Notes under the pieces: model-generated | Told to the model about the DNA's origin: nothing | Database searches by the model: none | Seen by the model: only the letters and a program-made list of their open reading frames with translations | Program-made: the position numbers and the translations under genes | Assembly: GCA_964605575.1 (NCBI GenBank) | Contig: CAZSDG010000007.1 | Span: 1-28,305 of the forward strand | DNA length: 28,305 bases | Direction of reading: 5' to 3' | From: JAAZHN01 sp964605575 | GTDB lineage: Bacteria; Bacillota_I; Bacilli_A; RF39; UBA660 | Shown: positions 1-7,287 of the stretch, in pieces | Layout: each line of letters opens with the position of its first letter | How positions within the stretch are numbered: the first letter of the stretch is position 1

Positions 1-2
1 TT

Positions 3-1049
3 GCAGAAATGGATGGCTTTGGGGCAAATGAAGGAATAATTATTATCGCTGCCACTAATAGACCAGACGTGTTAGACCCCGCATTACTTCGTCCAGGAAG
101 ATTCGATCGTCAAGTCATGGTTAATTTACCAGACGTTCATGAAAGAGAAGAAATACTAGGAGTTCATGCTCGTGGTAAAATCTTTGAAAAATCAGTTAAT
201 TTAAAAAATATTTCTAAAAGAACTCCCGGATTTAGTGGAGCTGATCTTGAAAATTTACTTAATGAAGCTGCTTTATTAGCTGTTCGTCGTAATAAAAGCG
301 AAATAGGTATGAGTGAAATTGATGAAGCAACAGACCGCGTACTATTAGGACCAGCTAAGGTAAGCAGAAAAGTAACAGATCGTGAAAAATACTTGGTTAG
401 TATTCATGAAGCTGGTCATGCAGTTATTGGCTTAAAATTAGAAAATGCCAATATTGTCCATAAGATAACAATAATTCCAAGAGGTATGGCTGGTGGCTAT
501 ACAATGATGTTACCAAAGGAAGAAAAAGGTATAGCGACTAAAAATGAATTATTAGATATGATTACAGGTCTATTAGGTGGTCGTACAAGTGAAGAACTAT
601 TTATTGGTGAAGTAAGTACTGGAGCTTCAGATGACTTTGGTCGTGCTACTAAAATAGCTAGAAGTATGGTTACTGAATATGGAATGAGTGATTTAGGACC
701 AATTCAATTTGAAGCTAAATCAGAAGGAGTATTCTTGGGAAGAGATTATGTAAAATCTAAAAACTTCTCTGATCAGGTTGCTTTAGAAATTGATAAAGAA
801 ACAAGAAAAATTATTGATTCTTGTCATGCAACAGCTAAGAAAGTCCTAAAAGAAAATGAAAAATTAGTAAGATTAATAAGTGACACATTAATTGAAAGAG
901 AAACATTAACTAAAGAAGAAATTGATGAACTAGTTGAAACTGGTACAATTAAAGATAAGGAAGCCAAAGAAGAAAAAGCAGTTGAAGAAAAACCAAAAAA
1001 AAGTGTTGTTAGAAAACCTAGAAAAACAAAGGAAAAAAAGGAAGAGTAA
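3..1049 (+). CDS. ftsH: ATP-dependent zinc metalloprotease FtsH, C-terminal part (5' truncated by window)
   Basis: FtsH is a membrane-anchored hexameric AAA+ protease that extracts and degrades membrane and short-lived cytosolic proteins. The reading frame is open from the first bases (AEMDGFGANEG), so the start, transmembrane segments and Walker A lie upstream of the window. Visible are the second region of homology with arginine fingers (DPALLRPGRFDRQ, about 66-110), the AAA lid, and the M41 protease domain with the zinc motif HEAGH at 405-419 and the later Asp ligand region (GASDDFGRAT, about 621-650). The protein ends in a Lys/Glu-rich tail of about 30 residues, which is common but variable in FtsH. 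The stop codon sits in the loop of a terminator hairpin. Identification is secure; only completeness is limited by the window edge. Confidence 0.97.
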   Translation, partial: AEMDGFGANEGIIIIAATNRPDVLDPALLRPGRFDRQVMVNLPDVHEREEILGVHARGKIFEKSVNLKNISKRTPGFSGADLENLLNEAALLAVRRNKSEIGMSEIDEATDRVLLGPAKVSRKVTDREKYLVSIHEAGHAVIGLKLENANIVHKITIIPRGMAGGYTMMLPKEEKGIATKNELLDMITGLLGGRTSEELFIGEVSTGASDDFGRATKIARSMVTEYGMSDLGPIQFEAKSEGVFLGRDYVKSKNFSDQVALEIDKETRKIIDSCHATAKKVLKENEKLVRLISDTLIERETLTKEEIDELVETGTIKDKEAKEEKAVEEKPKKSVVRKPRKTKEKKEE

Positions 1050-1061
1050 TCTTTCTTTTTT
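1034..1061 (+). terminator. Intrinsic terminator of ftsH
   Basis: A 12-bp stem (1034-1045 with 1050-1061, one G-U pair) closes a 4-nt loop, and its 3' arm ends in six T residues. The loop contains the ftsH stop codon (1047-1049), so the hairpin includes the last codons. It separates ftsH from the parA promoter. Confidence 0.7.
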
Positions 1062-1074
1062 AATTAAAATAACT

Positions 1075-1103
1075 TCGACATTTGTAGTTGAATATGATAA
1101 AAT
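1075..1103 (+). promoter_or_regulatory. Sigma-A-type promoter of the parA operon
   Basis: The -35 box is TCGACA (1075-1080, 5/6 match) and the -10 box is TAAAAT (1098-1103, 5/6), 17 bp apart, with an extended -10 TGA just before it. The predicted start is near 1110, giving a leader of about 17 nt. TTCGACA at 1074-1080 is the reverse complement of the Spo0A box TGTCGAA and overlaps the -35 box. The -10 and leader closely resemble those of uvrB. Confidence 0.65.
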
Positions 1104-1126
1104 AAATAAAGAAACGGTGTGGTAAA

Positions 1127-1912
1127 ATGGCGAAAATTATTTCTTTAGTTAATCAAAAAGGCGGAGTAGGAAAAACCACTACTAGTATTAATTTATCAGC
1201 ATCGCTAGGAAAGTTAGGAAAACTAACATTACTTATCGATTTAGATCCACAAGGAAATTCATCAACTGGTTTAGGTATAAACAAAGGTGATTTTGAAAAA
1301 ACAGCATATGATGTAATTAATGGAAGTTCATCAGCAAAAGAAGCAATTATTAAAACAAGATTTGAAAATTTATATATTATTCCAGCTTCAATTAATATGG
1401 CTGGTTTAGATGTTGAATTAATTCAAAAAGCTTATACAAACGAAAATTTTAAATTTCAAGAACAATTAAAAAATGCTTTAGAAGAGATTCGTAACCGATT
1501 TGATTACATAATTATTGATTGCCCACCATCGCTGGGATTGTTATCAACAAATGCTTTAGTCGCTAGCGATTCAGTAATTATTCCTGTTCAATGTGAGTTT
1601 TTTGCTTTAGAGGGAATAACTCAATTATTGAACACAATAATAATGACTCAGGCAAAGTTAAATCCAAATTTAAAAATAGAAGGAGTTTTATTAACTTTAT
1701 TAGATGCTAGAACTAATCTTGGCTTAGAAGTTGTGGAAGAAGTTAGAAAATACTTCAAAGAAAAAGTATTTGATACAATAATTCCAAGGTTAATTCGTCT
1801 TGTTGAAGCCCCAAGTCATGGAGAACCAATCGGAGAATATGATCCGAAAAGTAGAGCTAATGAGGCTTATTTAAATTTAGCAAAGGAAGTGATTGAACGC
1901 AATGGAAACTAA
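1127..1912 (+). CDS. parA: Chromosome-partitioning ATPase ParA/Soj
   Basis: Soj/ParA is a deviant-Walker ATPase that binds DNA non-specifically as an ATP dimer and works with ParB at parS sites in origin segregation and control of DnaA. At 261 aa it has the usual chromosomal ParA length, with no N-terminal HTH as in plasmid ParAs. Visible motifs are the deviant Walker A QKGGVGKTTT (residues 10-19), DLDPQGN (about 39-45), the Walker B-like IIDCPPSLG near residue 125, and the C-terminal RLVEAPSHGEPI...YDPKSR segment typical of Soj. It starts at ATG 1127 without an AGGAGG site; GTGTGGT lies 3 nt upstream and can pair with the part of the anti-Shine-Dalgarno that normally reads GGTGAT. It is the first gene of the operon and overlaps parB by 11 nt. 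Confidence 0.97.
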   Translation: MAKIISLVNQKGGVGKTTTSINLSASLGKLGKLTLLIDLDPQGNSSTGLGINKGDFEKTAYDVINGSSSAKEAIIKTRFENLYIIPASINMAGLDVELIQKAYTNENFKFQEQLKNALEEIRNRFDYIIIDCPPSLGLLSTNALVASDSVIIPVQCEFFALEGITQLLNTIIMTQAKLNPNLKIEGVLLTLLDARTNLGLEVVEEVRKYFKEKVFDTIIPRLIRLVEAPSHGEPIGEYDPKSRANEAYLNLAKEVIERNGN

Positions 1913-2786
1913 TCGCAAAGCTTTAGGAAAAGGCTTAGATCAATTATTTAATAATGAACACTTTGATTTCAATAAATTAGAGCAAGACATTGTCGATGGT
2001 GCTACAAAAAATGATATTATGGAAATAAATCTTGATGAAATAAGAAGCAATCCTTATCAACCAAGAAAACATTTTGATGAAGAATCATTAAATGAATTAT
2101 CTCAATCAATTCAAGAAAATGGACTAATTCAACCAATTATTGTTAAAAAAAGTATTAAAGGTTACGAATTAATAGCCGGTGAAAGAAGATGTAGAGCTGC
2201 AAGAATTGCTGGTTTAAAAACAATTTCAGCTATAGTTCGTGATTTTTCTGATGAAGAAATGATGGAACTTGCTCTATTAGAAAATATTCAAAGAGAGGAT
2301 TTATCACCGATTGAGGAAGCTGAAGGTTACTTTAGAATAATTAGTAAAACAAATATTACCCACGAAGAATTAGGGAAAAAAATAGGTAAAAATAGAACTC
2401 ATATTACTAATATGTTAGGATTATTAAGATTACCAATTAAAGTAAGAAATTTAGTAAATGAAAAGAAAATATCAATGAGCCATGCTAGAATATTAAGTAA
2501 ATTGTCTGATGAAGATCAAATAATAAGTTTGGCTGAAAAGATAGTTAACGAAAATCTAACTGTATTGGCTTTAGAAGAATTGCTAGAAAAAAATCCAATC
2601 GACAGAATGGTTCCAATTAAAAAAAGTAATATGATGGATCCTATTTATTTAAGGTATCAATCAATGCTTAGAGAAAAATTTGGGACAAAAGTAAGTATTA
2701 AAGCAAATAAAATTACCATTCCCTTTACAAATAACGGAGAATTAGAATTAATATTAGAAAAAATGGATGTTGGCGCGGATGAATAA
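1902..2786 (+). CDS. parB: ParB/Spo0J chromosome-partitioning protein (CTPase clamp)
   Basis: ParB loads at parS sites as a CTP-dependent DNA clamp, recruits SMC and stimulates ParA. This 294-residue protein has the conserved amino end KALGKGLDQLF, the NPYQPRKHF box (about 50-58), the CTP-binding motif GERRCRAA (93-100), a central HTH (about 149-175, ending NRTHITNMLGLLRLP) and a dimerisation C-terminus. I place the start at ATG 1902, where the product begins METNRKALGKG as Spo0J proteins do. A near-perfect site AAAGGAAGTGAT lies upstream, inside parA. An in-frame TTG at 1893 would add three residues but sits too close to that site. The overlap with parA suggests translational coupling. I found no consensus parS (TGTTTCACGTGAAACA) in the window. 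Confidence 0.96.
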   Translation: METNRKALGKGLDQLFNNEHFDFNKLEQDIVDGATKNDIMEINLDEIRSNPYQPRKHFDEESLNELSQSIQENGLIQPIIVKKSIKGYELIAGERRCRAARIAGLKTISAIVRDFSDEEMMELALLENIQREDLSPIEEAEGYFRIISKTNITHEELGKKIGKNRTHITNMLGLLRLPIKVRNLVNEKKISMSHARILSKLSDEDQIISLAEKIVNENLTVLALEELLEKNPIDRMVPIKKSNMMDPIYLRYQSMLREKFGTKVSIKANKITIPFTNNGELELILEKMDVGADE

Positions 2787-2970
2787 TTATTCTTTAAATA
2801 ATATTGTTATTATGAAAAAGAGTCATGCCTGTGGAAAAAACGAGTGGAAAATAACTAGAGTTGGCGTAGATATAAAAATAAAATGTTTAAATTGTCAAAG
2901 AGAAGTAATGATGGAAAGAAAACAATTTGAGAAGAAGTTAAAAAAAATAATAGGAGAAACTAATGAGTAA
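2779..2970 (+). CDS. DUF951 family small zinc-ribbon-like protein
   Basis: This 63-residue protein matches the DUF951 (YyzM) family that sits between parB and ychF in many Bacillota. It has the family pattern: a YSLNNIVIMKKSHACGKNEW start, a RVGVDIKIKCLNC centre and an FEKKLKKI end. His-x-Cys near the amino end and Cys-x-x-Cys (CLNC) could form one small zinc site; this is inferred from spacing only. Family function is unknown. ATG 2779 is chosen because homologues start a few residues before the hydrophobic strand; an in-frame ATG at 2767 would add four residues. It overlaps parB by 8 nt and the next gene by 8 nt, so all three are probably translationally coupled. Confidence 0.88.
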   Translation: MNNYSLNNIVIMKKSHACGKNEWKITRVGVDIKIKCLNCQREVMMERKQFEKKLKKIIGETNE

Positions 2971-4501
2971 ATTTAAATTAAAAGAGCGAGTCAGACTCCA
3001 CCCAATTATGTCATTTATAATCCTAATTGCCATAACTATTATTGTAAGTGGTGTTTTGGGATACTTTGATGTTCGAACAACATATTTAGAAGTAAATACC
3101 AAAGCTCAGACTATTGAGAGTCAAGAAATTTTTGTTGATTCGTTATTTAATTTAGCTGGATTAAAATATATTTTTAGTAACACGGTTTCTAATTTTGTTA
3201 GCTTTGCTCCGCTTAGTATGTTAATTATTACCTTAGTTGGGATAGGAATAATGGATAAAAGTGGATTTCTTCAGGCTTTTTTTACATTAATTACAAAATT
3301 TACCAAAAAAACTAAAGTTACGTTCTTTTTAATTCTAACCTCAATTTTAGCTAGTTTATGTGGAGAGGTTGTCTGTGTAATTGTTATTCCAATTGGAGCC
3401 TTACTTTTTAAATATGGTAAGAGAAACCCGATGATTGGTATAATTGCATCCTATGCAGGTGTAACATGTGGTATAGCTTCTAAGGTTATTTTGAGTTCAA
3501 TTGATTCCTCCCTGATTAACTATTCAAAAGTTAGTGCTCAAGCACTCGATCCAAATTACACCATTAACACCTTTGGTTTAGTTATCATTACATTAGCCTC
3601 GACAATTATCTTAAGTTTCGTTCTTACTGCTATTACTGAAAGATTTATTGTTCCGAGACTAGATAAGTATACAGTAGAAGAAGAATTAGAGGAATATACA
3701 GTTGGTCGTAGAGAATTAAGAGGAATTATTATTGCTTTAGCAATGGGAATTCTTTACATGTTGTTTTTTACATATAACATAATTCCGGGTCTACCATTAT
3801 CCGGTAGTTTACTTGATCATAAGCAAACTTTATATATTGATAAATTATTTGGCTATAATACATTCTTTTCTTTAGGATTCATCTTTGTTGTAACAATGTT
3901 ATTTATTATTCTTGGTTTATTTTATGGTTTAGGAACAAAAACTATTAAGAGCAATAAAATGTTTAGTGATTATTTAAGTTTTTCTCTAGATAAAATTGGT
4001 AAAGTATTAGTGTTAATATTATTTGCTTCTACATTTATTAGTGTCTTTAAAAGAACGTATATTGGAAATGTAATAAGCGCTAGTTTAGTAAATATCTTGG
4101 TTGATACCAAATTAAGTGGCTTTATTCTAGTTTTAGTAATGTTTTTCATTTCCGCAATTGGGACATTCTTCTTGCCAGGTACTGTTTTAAGATGGTCAAT
4201 CATGGGTGGTACGGCAGTAAGGGCATTTATGAATGCTGGTTTAAGTGCTGAATTTGCCCAGTTAATTTTTAGAGCAGGTGAAGCGGTTACGCTAGGATTA
4301 ACTCCATTGTTTGCCTACTTTATTATCTATTTAGGCTACATTAAGCAGTACAATCACAGCGAAAAGTCTATAACTATATCTCAAGGAATGAAATATATTC
4401 TTCCTTATAGTTTAGCAACTGCTGTAGTTTGGATTGTTTTAATAATAATTTGGTATTCAATAAAAATACCATTAGGAATAAATACTACCCCATTCTTATA
4501 A
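2963..4501 (+). CDS. AbgT-family membrane transporter
   Basis: A 512-residue polytopic membrane protein with roughly 10-12 hydrophobic helices and a short basic cytosolic N-terminus. AbgT features include HPIMSFIILIAITI at the start of helix 1, NTVSNFVSFAPL followed by VGIGIMDKSGF, a GVTCGIASKVILSSIDSSL segment matching the family's re-entrant region with its Asp, and a C-terminal part with RAGEAVTLGLTPLFAYF. AbgT proteins carry p-aminobenzoyl-glutamate and, in some species, export sulfonamides; the substrate here cannot be read from sequence. It starts at ATG 2963 behind AGGAGA and overlaps the DUF951 gene by 8 nt. It is an unexpected member of an origin-proximal housekeeping operon. A related short-chain fatty acid or YfcC-type carrier is a less likely alternative. 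Confidence 0.78.
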   Translation: MSKFKLKERVRLHPIMSFIILIAITIIVSGVLGYFDVRTTYLEVNTKAQTIESQEIFVDSLFNLAGLKYIFSNTVSNFVSFAPLSMLIITLVGIGIMDKSGFLQAFFTLITKFTKKTKVTFFLILTSILASLCGEVVCVIVIPIGALLFKYGKRNPMIGIIASYAGVTCGIASKVILSSIDSSLINYSKVSAQALDPNYTINTFGLVIITLASTIILSFVLTAITERFIVPRLDKYTVEEELEEYTVGRRELRGIIIALAMGILYMLFFTYNIIPGLPLSGSLLDHKQTLYIDKLFGYNTFFSLGFIFVVTMLFIILGLFYGLGTKTIKSNKMFSDYLSFSLDKIGKVLVLILFASTFISVFKRTYIGNVISASLVNILVDTKLSGFILVLVMFFISAIGTFFLPGTVLRWSIMGGTAVRAFMNAGLSAEFAQLIFRAGEAVTLGLTPLFAYFIIYLGYIKQYNHSEKSITISQGMKYILPYSLATAVVWIVLIIIWYSIKIPLGINTTPFL

Positions 4502-4516
4502 GAAAGAAGGAATAAT

Positions 4517-5617
4517 ATGGCACTTAAAGCAGGCATTGTTGGTTTACCAAATGTAGGCAAATCAACCCTTTTTAATGCAATTACAAAGAAAAATATTTTG
4601 GCAGCAAACTATCCTTTTGCAACAATTGATCCAAATGTGGGAGTTGTTGTTGTGCCAGATTCAAGGTTAGAATTTTTAGAGCAAGTCTATCAACCCGAAG
4701 AAGTTCTACCAACAACATACGAATTTACCGATATTGCTGGTCTTGTTAAAGGCGCATCTCAGGGAGAAGGCTTAGGAAATAAGTTTTTATCACATATAAG
4801 AGAAGTTGATGCGATTGTTGAAGTTGTAAGATGTTTTAATGATCCAGAAATAATTCATGTTACTAACAAAATTGATCCAATTGAAGACATTGAAGTTATC
4901 AATGTAGAATTAATTTTATCTGATTTAGAAATGATTGAAAATAGAATTAACCGAATTGGTAAAAAAGCACTTATGACGAAAGATAAAGCAGAATTATTTG
5001 AATATGAATTATTGCGTAAATGTTCTGAAAACTTAAAAAATAATATTCCTTTAAGGAGATTAGATTTTACTGCTGAGGAATTATTTGCTTTAAGATCATT
5101 TCATCTTATTACTCTAAAACCAATAATCTATCTGGCAAATGTTGACGAAGAATCAGCAATAGTAGGTGGTAATGAATACACCAAATTAGTTGAAGAATAT
5201 GCTAGTCATGAAAATGCAAGTGTAATCGTAATGTCTGCTAAAATAGAAAGTGAATTATCTGAGTTATCGGATGATGATAAAAAAGTATTTTTAAATGATT
5301 TAGGAATTAAAAATAGTGGTTTAGATCGACTAATATTTGCTACTTACAATTTGTTAGGTTTAGAAACTTTTTTTACTGCAGGAAAAGTTGAGGTTAGAGC
5401 TTGGACATATGTAAAGGGGATGAAAGCTCCTGAATGTGCAGGAATAATCCATACCGATTTTCAAAGGGGATTCATTAGGGCAGAAGTTACAAGCTTTACA
5501 GATTTAGAGAAATATGGTTCCGAACAAAAAGTAAAAGAAGCTGGTAGAATGCGACTTGAAGGTAAAGAATATCTAATGCAAGATGGAGATATTTGCTATT
5601 TTAGATTTAACGTTTAA
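4517..5617 (+). CDS. ychF: Redox-regulated ATPase/GTPase YchF (Obg family)
   Basis: YchF (OLA1 family) is an Obg-related P-loop NTPase that prefers ATP and binds ribosomes. At 366 aa the length is standard. G1 is GLPNVGKST (residues 9-17) and G3 is DIAGLVKGAS (about 72-81). The G4 position reads ANVDEE in place of NKxD, as expected for the ATP-preferring members. A helical insertion follows the G domain, and the C-terminal TGS domain ends in the family signature QDGDICYFRFNV. A purine-rich site (AGAAGGA) precedes ATG 4517. It lies 15 nt after the transporter and 14 nt before the peptidase gene, in the same operon as parA-parB, as in Bacillus. Confidence 0.97.
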   Translation: MALKAGIVGLPNVGKSTLFNAITKKNILAANYPFATIDPNVGVVVVPDSRLEFLEQVYQPEEVLPTTYEFTDIAGLVKGASQGEGLGNKFLSHIREVDAIVEVVRCFNDPEIIHVTNKIDPIEDIEVINVELILSDLEMIENRINRIGKKALMTKDKAELFEYELLRKCSENLKNNIPLRRLDFTAEELFALRSFHLITLKPIIYLANVDEESAIVGGNEYTKLVEEYASHENASVIVMSAKIESELSELSDDDKKVFLNDLGIKNSGLDRLIFATYNLLGLETFFTAGKVEVRAWTYVKGMKAPECAGIIHTDFQRGFIRAEVTSFTDLEKYGSEQKVKEAGRMRLEGKEYLMQDGDICYFRFNV

Positions 5618-5631
5618 TAAGGAGAATCAAA

Positions 5632-6288
5632 ATGAAACTATATATTTCCTCATATAAACTTGGTAATAAAAAAGAAGAACTAATTAACTGGTTAGAAACT
5701 CACGATAATAAAATTGGCTTAATTGCAAATTCCAGGGATCATTATCCAGATGGTGATAGAAAAAATAATGGTATTCAAAGTGATGGCCAAGAATTAATTG
5801 ATTTAGGTTTTGAAGTTGAAATAGTCGATTTAAGAAACTATTTTAATGATTATGCCAAAACCCAAGAAATGTTTAATAGATTAAAAGCGTTTTATGTTAT
5901 TGGAGGTAATACATTTGTCTTAAGAAAGGCTATGCAACTTAGCGGATTTGATCAATTATTAATAAATAACGCTAATAACCCAAATTATTTGTATGCTGGT
6001 TACAGCGCAGGAATATGTTTACTATCTAAGGATTTAAGAGGGGTTGCTATTATGGATGAACCAAATGAAAATCCATATAATGACAATCAAAAACCAATAT
6101 ATAAAGGTTTAGGTTTAATTGAAGAGGCGATTATCCCACATTATCAATCAGATCACAAAGAAACAGAACTAGCTTCAAAAGCGGTTATGTATTGTCAAAA
6201 AAACAATATTCCATATATAGCTATGCAAGATGGAGATGTATTATTCATTGATTTAGCATTAAAAGAAAAAAAACATCTAAAACAATAA
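5632..6288 (+). CDS. Peptidase S51 family protein (dipeptidase E-like)
   Basis: Peptidase E-type serine hydrolases cleave dipeptides with an N-terminal Asp; relatives include cyanophycinase. The family nucleophile motif is present as AGYSAGIC with Ser at residue 125, preceded by the oxyanion-region VIGGNTF (about 89-95), with a conserved histidine in IPHYQSDH (His 170). Length (218 aa) fits the family. AAGGAGAA stands 6 nt before the ATG. It is the last gene of the parA operon, and its stop codon lies within the 5' arm of the terminator. Substrate is not inferable, as many S51 members in Bacillota are only annotated by fold. Confidence 0.85.
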   Translation: MKLYISSYKLGNKKEELINWLETHDNKIGLIANSRDHYPDGDRKNNGIQSDGQELIDLGFEVEIVDLRNYFNDYAKTQEMFNRLKAFYVIGGNTFVLRKAMQLSGFDQLLINNANNPNYLYAGYSAGICLLSKDLRGVAIMDEPNENPYNDNQKPIYKGLGLIEEAIIPHYQSDHKETELASKAVMYCQKNNIPYIAMQDGDVLFIDLALKEKKHLKQ

Positions 6289-6303
6289 AATTATTGTTTT
6301 TTT
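6279..6303 (+). terminator. Intrinsic terminator of the parA operon
   Basis: AAAACAATAA pairs with TTATTGTTTT (10 bp, 6279-6288 with 6291-6300), followed by further T residues. The peptidase stop codon TAA (6286-6288) is part of the 5' arm. The nominal loop is only 2 nt, so the top pair must open. Confidence 0.7.
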
Positions 6304-6320
6304 ATGGAAATTTTTATAAT
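6294..6320 (+). promoter_or_regulatory. Possible promoter of the 6353 gene
   Basis: A perfect TATAAT lies at 6315-6320. The best -35 candidate, TTGTTT at 6294-6299, is only 15 bp away and overlaps the preceding terminator, so the -35 is doubtful. A start near 6327 would leave a 26-nt leader containing AAGGAG. Confidence 0.4.
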
Positions 6321-6352
6321 ATATGTTAATATATCTTGCAAGGAGAATATGT

Positions 6353-6889
6353 ATGCAAAAAAAAGAAATAAATAAAGAAAATTTGGATAATAATGACTTA
6401 TACTTAGATAATTTACTAGATATTAGGAACTACTTTTCAATATTAATCGAGAAAATTACAAAAGTGACAGGTATATTTGATATCTTATTTGCGGAAAGAT
6501 TACTAAATTTTGCTAAACCTGGGGTCGAATTAAATAGTGAAAATCTTCAAGAAATAATATTTCAAATAACTTATCTAGATGGTTTAATTGAGTCATATAC
6601 TACTTCTACCAAAGAAGAAAAGATTAATATAATTAAATCTCTCGGTTTAGAAGCAAACCGTAAGGCAAATGCTTTAAATAGATATTTGGAATATTTAAAA
6701 AACTCAAAAGTAAAATCAGTATTATCTAATTGTGTTCCATTCAAAATTAATATACCCATTCGAAACTATCAAATAGAAACAATAGTTGAGAAGACTCCCG
6801 CAGAGATAATGGACGACCTTGATTTAACAGTAAATGCTTTTAATGAAGAAATGGATAAGTATTTGGGACCAAGTTTTATTAAAAAATAA
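6353..6889 (+). CDS. Hypothetical protein, 178 aa, mostly helical
   Basis: I do not recognise this protein. It is 178 aa, charged, Lys/Glu/Asn-rich, with no signal peptide and no membrane segment. The first third (DNLLDIRNYFSILIEKITKVTG) and middle (KEEKINIIKSLGLEANRKANALNRYLEYLK) look helical; a Pro-containing stretch VPFKINIPIRNYQ divides them from an acidic C-terminal helix. The start is set at ATG 6353 because AAGGAG stands 7 nt before it; an ATG at 6323 in the same frame lies before that site and in the promoter region. It stands alone between the parA-operon terminator and the rpsF promoter. Codon use looks like the neighbours, so there is no sign of recent transfer. Confidence 0.75.
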   Translation: MQKKEINKENLDNNDLYLDNLLDIRNYFSILIEKITKVTGIFDILFAERLLNFAKPGVELNSENLQEIIFQITYLDGLIESYTTSTKEEKINIIKSLGLEANRKANALNRYLEYLKNSKVKSVLSNCVPFKINIPIRNYQIETIVEKTPAEIMDDLDLTVNAFNEEMDKYLGPSFIKK

Positions 6890-6901
6890 ATAAATAAAAG
6901 A

Positions 6902-6930
6902 TTGTATATGAATTTTTCCTGTGATATAAT
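6902..6930 (+). promoter_or_regulatory. Promoter of rpsF-ssb-rpsR
   Basis: TTGTAT (6902-6907), a 17-bp spacer and a perfect TATAAT (6925-6930) with extended TGA. The transcript would begin near 6937 and carry a leader of about 55 nt before rpsF. Confidence 0.75.
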
Positions 6931-6936
6931 ACCAAT

Positions 6937-6986
6937 GAGCGAAAGCTCCTTGCTTTATTTATAAAGCCGAATAGACCATAAGGAGG
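6937..6986 (+). promoter_or_regulatory. Candidate S6:S18-binding autoregulatory leader of rpsF
   Basis: In many bacteria the S6:S18 complex represses its own operon by binding a leader hairpin with a conserved CCG. Here GAGC-GAAA-GCTC (6937-6948) is a GNRA-loop hairpin and GCTTTA/TAAAGC (6952-6957 with 6962-6967) a second. CCG follows at 6967-6969. CTCCTT (6946-6951) is an exact complement of AAGGAG (6980-6985) in the rpsF ribosome site, so an outer stem would enclose the second hairpin plus a CCG-containing bulge and hide the Shine-Dalgarno. That stem and the GNRA hairpin exclude each other. The fold is seen by eye; the assignment to the S6:S18 class is inference. Confidence 0.5.
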
Positions 6987-6992
6987 TGGAAT

Positions 6993-7283
6993 ATGAACAA
7001 TTATGAAATTATGTTCATTGTTAAATCGACAATTGAGAAAGATGAAGTTTCTAAAATTGCTGATTACTTAAAAAAGGTAATTACAGATAACAAAGGTAAA
7101 ATTGAATCTTTCAAAGAACTAGGACAAAAAGAATTAGCGTATCCTATTAAAAAAGAAATCAGTGGATACTATTTTTTAGTGAACCTAAGTGCTAGTGCCG
7201 AAGCAATCAAGGAATTTGATCGTAAAGCATTAATTGAAGAAAATTTAATAAGACATTTAGTTATCAATTTAGATAAGGAGTAA
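6993..7283 (+). CDS. rpsF: 30S ribosomal protein S6
   Basis: Small-subunit protein that pairs with S18 on the platform of the 30S subunit. At 96 aa it has the standard length. The family start MNNYEIMFIVKSTI and the central segment ELGQKELAYPIKKEISGYYFLVNL are clear. A strong AAGGAGGTGG site ends 5 nt before ATG 6993. It is the first gene of the conserved rpsF-ssb-rpsR operon, and a stop-proximal AAGGAG inside its 3' end serves ssb 5 nt downstream. Confidence 0.98.
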   Translation: MNNYEIMFIVKSTIEKDEVSKIADYLKKVITDNKGKIESFKELGQKELAYPIKKEISGYYFLVNLSASAEAIKEFDRKALIEENLIRHLVINLDKE

Positions 7284-7287
7284 TCAG

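Noticed and set aside
934..1125. 63-codon open frame overlapping the end of ftsH
   Set aside because: Lys-rich frame shadow of the ftsH tail; it runs through the terminator and parA promoter and has no ribosome site.
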